Source: Icerya purchasi
Taxonomy: Eukaryota; Arthropoda; Insecta; Hemiptera; Monophlebidae
Direction: 5' to 3'
DNA: 64,000 nucleotides
NCBI GenBank assembly: GCA_039619475.1
Contig: CM077116.1
Coordinates: 379,676,188-379,740,187 of the forward strand
Numbering within the stretch: the first letter of the stretch is position 1; each line of letters begins with the position of its first letter. A model generated the notes under the pieces. That model saw only the letters and a list, made by a program, of their open reading frames with translations. It was not told where the DNA came from and ran no database searches. Below are positions 36,146-47,723 of the stretch, one piece after another. A program made the translations under genes and the position numbers.

Positions 36146-37863
36146 GCGATCGGTAGTGCCTGTAAAGCCGCGGAGACGCTACACATCTAATACCAGAAAA
36201 TCGAATATTTTTTCCTTACCTGAGAATTCTTTGTGCAGTCGAATATTTTCAAATGATGTCTTAAGGACTTCAATTTTGTATATAGAGAGTAGTGTTGCCT
36301 CTTTGGAAAGTTGTCGGTAGTGCCTGTAAAGCCGCCGCACGTTCCAAGAGGAAAGCTGTCTGTAGTGCTTGAAAAGCCTCAGAACGTTTGGTATGGAAAG
36401 CGGTCGGTAGTGCCTGTAAAGCCTCCGCCGCGTTCCGAGACACTACACATCTAATACCAGAAAATCGAATATTTTTTCCTTACCTGAGAATTCTTTGTGC
36501 AGTCGAATATTTTCAAATGATGTCTTAAGGACTTCAACTTTTGTATATAGAGAGTAGTGTTGCCTCTTCGGAAATATGTCGGTAGTGCCTATAAAGCCTC
36601 CACACGTTCCGAGAAGAAAGCTGTCTGTAGTGCTTGAAAAGCCTCAGAACGTTTGGTATGGAAAGCGGTCGGTAGTGCCTGTAAAGCCTCCGCCGCGTTC
36701 CGAGACGCTACACATCTAATACCAGAAAATCGAATATTTTTTCCTTACCTGAGAATTCTTTGTGCAGTCGAATATTTTCGAATGATGTCTTAGGGACTTC
36801 AACTTTTGTATATAGAGAGTAGTGTTGCCTCTTCGGAAATATGTCGGTAGTGCCTATAAAGCCTCCACACGTTCCGAGAAGAAAGCTGTCTGTAGTGATG
36901 GAAAAGCCTCAGAACGTTTGGTATGGAAAGCGGTCGGTAGTGCCTGTAAAGCCTCTGCCGCGTTCCGAGACGCTACACATCTAATACCAGAAAATCGAAT
37001 ATTTTTTCCTTACCTGAGAATTCTTTGTGCAGTCGAATATTTTCAAATGATGTCTTAGGGACTTCAACTTTTGTATATAGAGAGTAGTGTTGCCTCTTCG
37101 GAAATATGTCGGTAGTGCCTATAAAGCCTCCACACGTTCCGAGAAGAAAGCTGTCTGTAGTGCTTGAAAAGCCTCAGAACGTTTGGTATGGAAAGCGGTC
37201 GGTAGTGCCTGTAAAGCCTCCGCCGCGTTCCGAGACGCTACACATCTAATACCAGAAAATCGAATATTTTTTCCTTACCTGAGAATTCTTTGTGCAGTCG
37301 AATATTTTCAATGATGTCTTAGGGACTTCAACTTTTGTATATAGAGAGTAGTGTTGCCTCTTCGGAAATATGTCGGTAGTGCCTATAAAGCCTCCACACG
37401 TTCCGAGAAGAAAGCTGTCTGTAGTGCTTGAAAAGCCTCAGAACGTTTGGTATGGAAAGCGGTCGGTGGTGCCTGTAAAGCCTCCGCCGCGTTCCAAGAC
37501 GCTACACATCTAATACCAGAAAATCGAATATTTTTTCCTTACCTGAGAATTCTTTGTGCAGTCGAATATTTTCGAATGATGTCTTAGGGACTTCAACTTT
37601 TGTATATAGAGAGTAGTGTTGCCTCTTTGGAAATATGTCGGTAGTGCCTATAAAGACTCCACACGTTCCGAGAAGAAAGCTGTCTGTAGTGCTTGAAAAG
37701 CCTCAGAACGTTTGGTATGGAAAGCGGTCGGTAGTGCCTGTTTAAGCCTCCGCCGCGTTCCGAGACGCAACACATCTAATACCAGAAAATCGAATATTTT
37801 TTCCTTACCTGAGAATTCTTTGTGCAGTCGAATATTTTCGAATGATGTCTTAAGGACTTCCAC
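36146..37863 (+). repeat. Monomer run 13: T-A-B-D-E-F-G* (6 full monomers)
   Basis: Counterpart of run 10 at +7,361 bp, without run 10's private changes in A. Also the counterpart of run 20 at +18,938 bp. Confidence 0.9.
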
Positions 37864-38246
37864 TTTTTTTTATTTTTATTTTTTTTTTTTGGCCCGAACA
37901 GAACAGTTCATTTGGCCAGCAAACTACTACACGACTAGATATTAAAAAATACTAATAATAGAAAATTCAGGAAGAGAAATTTCATTCATTCTACATTATG
38001 GCCGCAACTGCTGGCAGTGTCCACAATGCTCAATGAAACAAACAGAAACAAGCAAGATTTTTTCATTCTGGAAAAAGGAGCAAAATAAACAATAGATAAA
38101 TATTTTTATCTCACATTATGACCACAGTTGCCTGGCGATGCTCACAATGCATTATGAGAAAAAGGAGGTAGTCACAGCCACACTGGACAAAGACTTCAAT
38201 GTAAGAAAAAAAAAAAAAAAGTAAAATAATAGAGAAAAAAAAAAAA
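37864..38246. repeat. Island 14
   Basis: Complete copy, A at +55. Confidence 0.93.
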
Positions 38247-41200
38247 GCGATCGGTAGTGCCTGTAAAGCCGCGGAGACGCTACACATCTAATACCAGAAA
38301 ATCGAATATTTTTTCCTTACCTGAGAATTCTTTGTGCAGTCGAATATTTTCAAATGATGTCTTAAGGACTTCAATTTTGTATATAGAGAGTAGTGTTGCC
38401 TCTTTGGAAAGTTGTCGGTAGTGCCTGTAAAGCCTCCGCACGTTCCAAGAGGAAAGCTGTCTGTAGTGCTTGAAAAGCCTCAGAACGTTTGGTATGGAAA
38501 GCGGTCGGTAGTGCCTGTAAAGCCTCCGCCGCGTTCCGAGACACTACACATCTAATACCAGAAAATCGAATATTTTTTCCTTACCTGAGAATTCTTTGTG
38601 CAGTCGAATATTTTCAAATGATGTCTTAAGGACTTCAACTTTTGTATATAGAGAGTAGTGTTGCCTCTTCGGAAATATGTCGGTAGTGCCTATAAAGCCT
38701 TCACACGTTCCGAGAAGAAAGCTGTCTGTAGTGCTTGAAAAGCCTCAGAACGTTTGGTATGGAAAGCGGTCGGTAGTGCCTGTAAAGCCTCCGCCGCGTT
38801 CCGAGACGCTACACATCTAATACCAGAAAATCGAATATTTTTTCCTTACCTGAGAATTCTTTGTGCAGTCGAATATTTTCGAATGATGTCTTAGGGACTT
38901 CAACTTTTGTATATAGAGAGTAGTGTTGCCTCTTCAGAAATATGTCGGTAGTGCCTATAAAGCCTCCACACGTTCCGAGAAGAAAGCTGTCTGTAGTGCT
39001 TGAAAAGCCTCCGAACGTTTGGTATGGAAAGCGGTCGGTGGTGCCTGTAAAGCCTCCACCGCGTTCCAAGACGCTACACATCTAATACCAGAAAATCGAA
39101 TATTTTTTCCTTACCTGAGAATTCTTTGTGCAGTCGAATATTTTCGAATGATGTCTTAGGGACTTCAACTTTTGTATATAGAGAGTAGTGTTGCCTCTTC
39201 GGAAATATGTCAGTAGTGCCTATAAAGCCTCCACACGTTCCGAGAAGAAAGCTGTCTGTAGTGATGGAAAAGCCTCAGAACGTTTGGTATGGAAAGCGGT
39301 CGGTAGTGCCTGTAAAGCCTCCGCCGCGTTCCGAGACGCTACACATCTAATACCAGAAAATCGAATATTTTTTCCTTACCTGAGAATTCTTTGTGCAGTC
39401 GAATATTTTCAAATGATGTCTTAGGGACTTCAACTTTTGTATATAGAGAGTAGTGTTGCCTCTTCGGAAATATGTCGGTAGTGCCTATAAAGCCTCCACA
39501 CGTTCCGAGAAGAAAGCTGTCTGTAGTGCTTGAAAAGCCTCAGAACGTTTGGTATGGAAAGCGGTCGGTAGTGCCTGTAAAGCCTCCGCCGCGTTCCGAG
39601 ACGCTACACATCTAATACCAGAAAATCGAATATTTTTTCCTTACCTGAGAATTCTTTGTGCAGTCGAATATTTTCAATGATGTCTTAGGGACTTCAACTT
39701 TTGTATATAGAGAGTAGTGTTGCCTCTTCGGAAATATGTCGGTAGTGCCTATAAAGCCTCCACACGTTCCGAGAAGAAAGCTGTCTGTAGTGCTTGAAAA
39801 GCCTCAGAACGTTTGGTATGGAAAGCGGTCGGTGGTGCCTGTAAAGCCTCCGCCGCGTTCCAAGACGCTACACATCTAATACCAGAAAATCGAATATTTT
39901 TTCCTTACCTGAGAATTCTTTGTGCAGTCGAATATTTTCGAATGATGTCTTAGGGACTTCAACTTTTGTATATAGAGAGTAGTGTTGCCTCTTTGGAAAT
40001 ATGTCGGTAGTGCCTATAAAGACTCCACACGTTCCGAGAAGAAAGCTGTCTGTAGTGCTTGAAAAGCCTCAGAACGTTTGGTATGGAAAGCGGTCGGTAG
40101 TGCCTGTAAAGCCTCCGCCGCGTTCCGAGACGCTACACATCTAATACCAGAAAATCGAATATTTTTTCCTTACCTGAGAATTCTTTGTGCAGTCGAATAT
40201 TTTCGAATGATGTCTTAGGGACTTCAACTTTTGTATATAGAGAGTAGTGTTGCCTCTTCAGAAATATGTCGGTAGTGCCTATAAAGCCTCCACACGTTCT
40301 GAGAAGAAAGCTGTCTGTAGTGCTTGAAAAGCCTCAGAACGTTTGGTATGGAAAGCGGTCGGTAGTGCCTGTAAAGCCTCCGCCGCGTTCCGAGACGCTA
40401 CACATCTAATACCAGAAAATCGAATATTTTTTCCTTACCTGAGAATTCTTTGTGCAGTCGAATATTTTCAAATGATGTCTTAGGGACTTCAACTTTTGTA
40501 TATAGAGAGTAGTGTTGCCTCTTCGGAAATATGTCGGTAGTGCCTATAAAGCCTCCACACGTTCCGAGAAGAAAGCTGTCTGTAGTGCTTGAAAAGCCTC
40601 AGAACGTTTGGTATGGAAAGCGGTCGGTGGTGCCTGTAAAGCCTCCGCCGCGTTCCAAGACGCTACACATCTAATACCAGAAAATCGAATATTTTTTCCT
40701 TACCTGAGAATTCTTTGTGCAGTCGAATATTTTCAAATGATGTCTTAGGGACTTCAACTTTTGTATATAGAGAGTAGTGTTGCCTCTTCGGAAATATGTC
40801 GGTAGTGCCTATAAAGCCTCCACACGTTCCGAGAAGAAAGCTGTCTGTAGTGCTTGAAAAGCCTCAGAACGTTTGGTATGGAAAGCGGTCGGTAGTGCCT
40901 GTAAAGCCTCCGCCGCATTCCGAGACGCTACACATCTAATACCAGAAAATCGAATATTTTTTCCTTACCTGAGAATTCTTTGTGCAGTCGAATATTTTCA
41001 ATGATGTCTTAGGGACTTCAACTTTTGTATATAGAGAGTAGTGTTGCCTCTTCGGAAATATGTCGGTAGTGCCTATAAAGCCTCCACACGTTCCGAGAAG
41101 AAAGCTGTCTGTAGTGCTTGAAAAGCCTCAGAACGTTTGGTATGGAAAGCGGTCGGTGGTGCCTGTAAAGCCTCCGCCGCGTTCCAAGACGCTACACATC

Positions 41201-41552
41201 TAATACCAGAAAATCGAATATTTTTTCCTTACCTGAGAATTCTTTGTGCAGTCGAATATTTTCGAATGATGTCTTAGGGACTTCAACTTTTGTATATAGA
41301 GAGTAGTGTTGCCTCTTTGGAAATATGTCGGTAGTGCCTATAAAGACTCCACACGTTCCGAGAAGAAAGCTGTCTGTAGTGCTTGAAAAGCCTCAGAACG
41401 TTTGGTATGGAAAGCGGTCGGTAGTGCCTGTAAAGCCTCCGCCGCGTTCCGAGACGCTACACATCTAATACCAGAAAATCGAATATTTTTTCCTTACCTG
41501 AGAATTCTTTGTGCAGTCGAATATTTTCGAATGATGTCTTAAGGACTTCCAC
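38247..41552 (+). repeat. Monomer run 14: T-A-B-C-D-E-F-G-I-J-E'-F-G (12 full monomers)
   Basis: Counterpart of run 11 but ending in G rather than K. Private changes: A to C at 39012 in C, which removes a minus-strand stop, and a CpG change (GTCAGTAG) near 39212 in D. B has the GCCTTCACACG mark of this lineage. Confidence 0.9.
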
Positions 41553-41934
41553 TTTTTTTTATTTTTATTTTTTTTTTTTGGCCCGAACAGAACAGTTCAT
41601 TTGGCCAGCAAACTACTACACGACTAGATATTAAAAAATACTAATAATAGAAAATTCAGGAAGAGAAATTTCATTCATTCTACATTATGGCCGCAACTGC
41701 TGGCAGTGTCCACAATGCTCAATGAAACAAACAGAAACAAGCAAGATTTTTTCATTCTGGAAAAAGGAGCAAAATAAACAATAGATAAATATTTTTATCT
41801 CACATTATGACCACAGTTGCCTGGCGATGCTCACAATGCATTATGAGAAAAAGGAGGTAGTCACAGCCACACTGGACAAAGACTTCAATGTAAGAAAAAA
41901 AAAAAAAAGTAAAATAATAGAGAAAAAAAAAAAA
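41553..41934. repeat. Island 15, one base shorter
   Basis: The only complete island that is 382 bp: its first A-tract has 14 A instead of 15. A at +55. Confidence 0.93.
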
Positions 41935-43122
41935 GCGATCGGTAGTGCCTGTAAAGCCGCGGAGACGCTACACATCTAATACCAGAAAATCGAATATTTT
42001 TTCCTTACCTGAGAATTCTTTGTGCAGTCGAATATTTTCAAATGATGTCTTAAGGACTTCAATTTTGTATATAGAGAGTAGTGTTGCCTCTTTGGAAAGT
42101 TGTCGGTAGTGCCTGTAAAGCCGCCGCACGTTCCAAGAGGAAAGCTGTCTGTAGTGCTTGAAAAGCCTCAGAACGTTTGGTATGGAAAGCGGTCGGTAGT
42201 GCCTGTAAAGCCTCCGCCGCGTTCCGAGACACTACACATCTAATACCAGAAAATCGAATATTTTTTCCTTACCTGAGAATTCTTTGTGCAGTCGAATATT
42301 TTCAAATGATGTCTTAAGGACTTCAACTTTTGTATATAGAGAGTAGTGTTGCCTCTTCGGAAATATGTCGGTAGTGCCTATAAAGCCTCCACACGTTCCG
42401 AGAAGAAAGCTGTCTGTAGTGCTTGAAAAGCCTCAGAACGTTTGGTATGGAAAGCGGTCGGTAGTGCCTGTAAAGCCTCCGCCGCGTTCCGAGACGCTAC
42501 ACATCTAATACCAGAAAATCGAATATTTTTTCCTTACCTGAGAATTCTTTGTGCAGTCGAATATTTTCGAATGATGTCTTAGGGACTTCAACTTTTGTAT
42601 ATAGAGAGTAGTGTTGCCTCTTCAGAAATATGTCGGTAGTGCCTATAAAGCCTCCACACGTTCCGAGAAGAAAGCTGTCTGTAGTGCTTGAAAAGCCTCA
42701 GAACGTTTGGTATGGAAAGCGGTCGGTGGTGCCTGTAAAGCCTCCACCGCGTTCCAAGACGCTACACATCTAATACCAGAAAATCGAATATTTTTTCCTT
42801 ACCTGAGAATTCTTTGTGCAGTCGAATATTTTCGAATGATGTCTTAGGGACTTCAACTTTTGTATATAGAGAGTAGTGTTGCCTCTTCGGAAATATGTCG
42901 GTAGTGCCTATAAAGCCTCCACACGTTCCGAGAAGAAAGCTGTCTGTAGTGATGGAAAAGCCTCAGAACGTTTGGTATGGAAAGCGGTCGGTGGTGCCTG
43001 TAAAGCCTCCGCCGCGTTCCAAGACGCTACACATCTAATACCAGAAAATCGAATATTTTTTCCTTACCTGAGAATTCTTTGTGCAGTCGAATATTTTCGA
43101 ATGATGTCTTAAGGACTTCCAC
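41935..43122 (+). repeat. Monomer run 15: T-A-B-C-K (4 full monomers)
   Basis: Counterpart of run 12 at 7,360 bp; the missing base is in island 15. It closes the second super-repeat. Confidence 0.9.
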
Positions 43123-43505
43123 TTTTTTTTATTTTTATTTTTTTTTTTTGGCCCGAACAGAACAGTTCATTTGGCCAGCAAACTACTACACGACTAGATA
43201 TTAAAAAATACTAATAATAGAAAATTCAGGAAGAGAAATTTCATTCATTCTACATTATGGCCGCAACTGCTGGCAGTGTCCACAATGCTCAATGAAACAA
43301 ACAGAAACAAGCAAGATTTTTTCATTCTGGAAAAAGGAGCAAAATAAACAATAGATAAATATTTTTATCTCACATTATGACCACAGTTGCCTGGCGATGC
43401 TCACAATGCATTATGAGAAAAAGGAGGTAGTCACAGCCACACTGGACAAAGACTTCAATGTAAGAAAAAAAAAAAAAAAGTAAAATAATAGAGAAAAAAA
43501 AAAAA
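43123..43505. repeat. Island 16
   Basis: Complete copy, A at +55. Confidence 0.93.
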
Positions 43506-46500
43506 GCGATCGGTAGTGCCTGTAAAGCCGCGGAGACGCTACACATCTAATACCAGAAAATCGAATATTTTTTCCTTACCTGAGAATTCTTTGTGCAGTC
43601 GAATATTTTCAAATGATGTCTTAAGGACTTCAATTTTGTATATAGAGAGTAGTGTTGCCTCTTTGGAAAGTTGTCGGTAGTGCCTGTAAAGCCGCCGCAC
43701 GTTCCAAGAGGAAAGCTGTCTGTAGTGCTTGAAAAGCCTCAGAACGTTTGGTATGGAAAGCGGTCGGTAGTGCCTGTAAAGCCTCCGCCGCGTTCCGAGA
43801 CACTACACATCTAATACCAGAAAATCGAATATTTTTTCCTTACCTGAGAATTCTTTGTGCAGTCGAATATTTTCAAATGATGTCTTAAGGACTTCAACTT
43901 TTGTATATAGAGAGTAGTGTTGCCTCTTCGGAAATATGTCGGTAGTGCCTATAAAGCCTCCACACGTTCCGAGAAGAAAGCTGTCTGTAGTGCTTGAAAA
44001 GCCTCAGAACGTTTGGTATGGAAAGCGGTCGGTAGTGCCTGTAAAGCCTCCGCCGCGTTCCGAGACGCTACACATCTAATACCAGAAAATCGAATATTTT
44101 TTCCTTACCTGAGAATTCTTTGTGCAGTCGAATATTTTCGAATGATGTCTTAGGGACTTCAACTTTTGTATATAGAGAGTAGTGTTGCCTCTTCGGAAAT
44201 ATGTCGGTAGTGCCTATAAAGCCTCCACACGTTCCGAGAAGAAAGCTGTCTGTAGTGATGGAAAAGCCTCAGAACGTTTGGTATGGAAAGCGGTCGGTAG
44301 TGCCTGTAAAGCCTCTGCCGCGTTCCGAGACGCTACACATCTAATACCAGAAAATCGAATATTTTTTCCTTACCTGAGAATTCTTTGTGCAGTCGAATAT
44401 TTTCAAATGATGTCTTAGGGACTTCAACTTTTGTATATAGAGAGTAGTGTTGCCTCTTCGGAAATATGTCGGTAGTGCCTATAAAGCCTCCACACGTTCC
44501 GAGAAGAAAGCTGTCTGTAGTGATGGAAAAGCCTCAGAACGTTTGGTATGGAAAGCGGTCGGTAGTGCCTGTAAAGCCTCCGCCGCGTTCCGAGACACTA
44601 CACATCTAATACCAGAAAATCGAATATTTTTTCCTTACCTGAGAATTCTTTGTGCAGTCGAATATTTTCAAATGATGTCTTAAGGACTTCAACTTTTGTA
44701 TATAGAGAGTAGTGTTGCCTCTTCGGAAATATGTCGGTAGTGCCTATAAAGCCTCCACACGTTCCGAGAAGAAAGCTGTCTGTAGTGCTTGAAAAGCCTC
44801 AGAACGTTTGGTATGGAAAGCGGTCGGTAGTGCCTGTAAAGCCTCCGCCGCGTTCCGAGACGCTACACATCTAATACCAGAAAATCGAATATTTTTTCCT
44901 TACCTGAGAATTCTTTGTGCAGTCGAATATTTTCGAATGATGTCTTAGGGACTTCAACTTTTGTATATAGAGAGTAGTGTTGCCTCTTCAGAAATATGTC
45001 GGTAGTGCCTATAAAGCCTCCACACGTTCCGAGAAGAAAGCTGTCTGTAGTGCTTGAAAAGCCTCAGAACGTTTGGTATGGAAAGCGGTCGGTGGTGCCT
45101 GTAAAGCCTCCACCGCGTTCCAAGACGCTACACATCTAATACCAGAAAATCGAATATTTTTTCCTTACCTGAGAATTCTTTGTGCAGTCGAATATTTTCG
45201 AATGATGTCTTAGGGACTTCAACTTTTGTATATAGAGAGTAGTGTTGCCTCTTCGGAAATATGTCGGTAGTGCCTATAAAGCCTCCACACGTTCCGAGAA
45301 GAAAGCTGTCTGTAGTGATGGAAAAGCCTCAGAACGTTTGGTATGGAAAGCGGTCGGTAGTGCCTGTAAAGCCTCTGCCGCGTTCCGAGACGCTACACAT
45401 CTAATACCAGAAAATCGAATATTTTTTCCTTACCTGAGAATTCTTTGTGCAGTCGAATATTTTCAAATGATGTCTTAGGGACTTCAACTTTTGTATATAG
45501 AGAGTAGTGTTGCCTCTTCGGAAATATGTCGGTAGTGCCTATAAAGCCTCCACACGTTCCGAGAAGAAAGCTGTCTGTAGTGCTTGAAAAGCCTCAGAAC
45601 GTTTGGTATGGAAAGCGGTCGGTAGTGCCTGTAAAGCCTCCGCCGCGTTCCGAGACGCTACACATCTAATACCAGAAAATCGAATATTTTTTCCTTACCT
45701 GAGAATTCTTTGTGCAGTCGAATATTTTCAATGATGTCTTAGGGACTTCAACTTTTGTATATAGAGAGTAGTGTTGCCTCTTCGGAAATATGTCGGTAGT
45801 GCCTATAAAGCCTCCACACGTTCCGAGAATAAAGCTGTCTGTAGTGCTTGAAAAGCCTCAGAACGTTTGGTATGGAAAGCGGTCGGTAGTGCCTGTAAAG
45901 CCTCCGCCGCGTTCCGAGACGCTACACATCTAATACCAGAAAATCGAATATTTTTTCCTTACCTGAGAATTCTTTGTGCAGTCGAATATTTTCAATGATG
46001 TCTTAGGGACTTCAACTTTTGTATATAGAGAGTAGTGTTGCCTCTTCGGAAATATGTCGGTAGTGCCTATAAAGCCTCCACACGTTCCGAGAAGAAAGCT
46101 GTCTGTAGTGCTTGATAAGCCTCAGAACGTTTGGTATGGAAAGCGGTCGGTGGTGCCTGTAAAGCCTCCGCCGCGTTCCAAGACGCTACACATCTAATAC
46201 CAGAAAATCGAATATTTTTTCCTTACCTGAGAATTCTTTGTGCAGTCGAATATTTTCGAATGATGTCTTAGGGACTTCAACTTTTGTATATAGAGAGTAG
46301 TGTTGCCTCTTTGGAAATATGTCGGTAGTGCCTATAAAGCCTCCACACGTTCCGAGAAGAAAGCTGTCTGTAGTGCTTGAAAAGCCTCAGAACGTTTGGT
46401 ATGGAAAGCGGTCGGTGGTGCCTGTAAAGCCTCCCCCGCGTTCCAAGACGCTACACATCTAATACCAGAAAATCGAATATTTTTTCCTTACCTGAGAATT

Positions 46501-47340
46501 CTTTGTGCAGTCGAATATTTTCAAATGATGCCTTAGGGACTTCAACTTTTGTATATAGAGAGTAGTGTTGCCTCTTCGGAAATATGTCGGTAGTGCCTAT
46601 AAAGCCTCCACACGTTCCGTGAAGAAAGCTGTCTGTAGTGCTTGAAAAGCCTCAGAACGTTTGGTATGGAAAGCGGTCGGTAGTGCCTGTAAAGCCTCCG
46701 CCGCATTCCGAGACGCTACACATCTAATACCAGAAAATCGAATATTTTTTCCTTACCTGAGAATTCTTTGTGCAGTCGAATATTTTCAATGATGTCTTAG
46801 GGACTTCAACTTTTGTATATAGAGAGTAGTGTTGCCTCTTCGGAAATATGTCGGTAGTGCCTATAAAGCCTCCACACGTTCCGAGAAGAAAGCTGTCTGT
46901 AGTGCTTGAAAAGCCTCAGAACGTTTGGTATGGAAAGCGGTCGGCGGTGCCTGTAAAGCCTCCGCCGCGTTCCAAGACGCTACACATCTAATACCAGAAA
47001 ATCGAATATTTTTTCCTTACCTGAGAATTCTTTGTGCAGTCGAATATTTTCGAATGATGTCTTAGGGACTTCAACTTTTGTATATAGAGAGTAGTGTTGC
47101 CTCTTTGGAAATATGTCGGTAGTGCCTATAAAGACTCCACACGTTCCGAGAAGAAAGCTGTCTGTAGTGCTTGAAAAGCCTCAGAACGTTTGGTATGGAA
47201 AGCGGTCGGTAGTGCCTGTAAAGCCTCCGCCGCGTTCCGAGACGCTACACATCTAATACCAGAAAATCGAATATTTTTTCCTTACCTGAGAATTCTTTGT
47301 GCAGTCGAATATTTTCGAATGATGTCTTAAGGACTTCCAC
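43506..47340 (+). repeat. Monomer run 16: T-A-B-D-D/A-B-C-D-E-E-F-H-E'-F-G (14 full monomers)
   Basis: Monomer 4 (44420-44684) starts as D (GATGG) and ends as A (ACACTAC, CAAATG, TTAAGG), then B-C-D follows as if after an island. This is the product expected from crossing over between the D of a six-monomer run and the A of a run like run 9. The tail repeats run 9's marks AATAAAG (45830), GATAAG, GTGAAG (46620) and GGCGGTG. Confidence 0.9.
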
Positions 47341-47723
47341 TTTTTTTTATTTTTATTTTTTTTTTTTGGCCCGAACAGAACAGTTCATTTGGCCAGCAAA
47401 CTACTACACGACTAGATATTAAAAAATACTAATAATAGAAAATTCAGGAAGAGAAATTTCATTCATTCTACATTATGGCCGCAACTGCTGGCAGTGTCCA
47501 CAATGCTCAATGAAACAAACAGAAACAAGCAAGATTTTTTCATTCTGGAAAAAGGAGCAAAATAAACAATAGATAAATATTTTTATCTCACATTATGACC
47601 ACAGTTGCCTGGCGATGCTCACAATGCATTATGAGAAAAAGGAGGTAGTCACAGCCACACTGGACAAAGACTTCAATGTAAGAAAAAAAAAAAAAAAGTA
47701 AAATAATAGAGAAAAAAAAAAAA
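47341..47723. repeat. Island 17
   Basis: Complete copy, A at +55. Uniquely, the T monomer after it runs straight into a B monomer. Confidence 0.93.
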
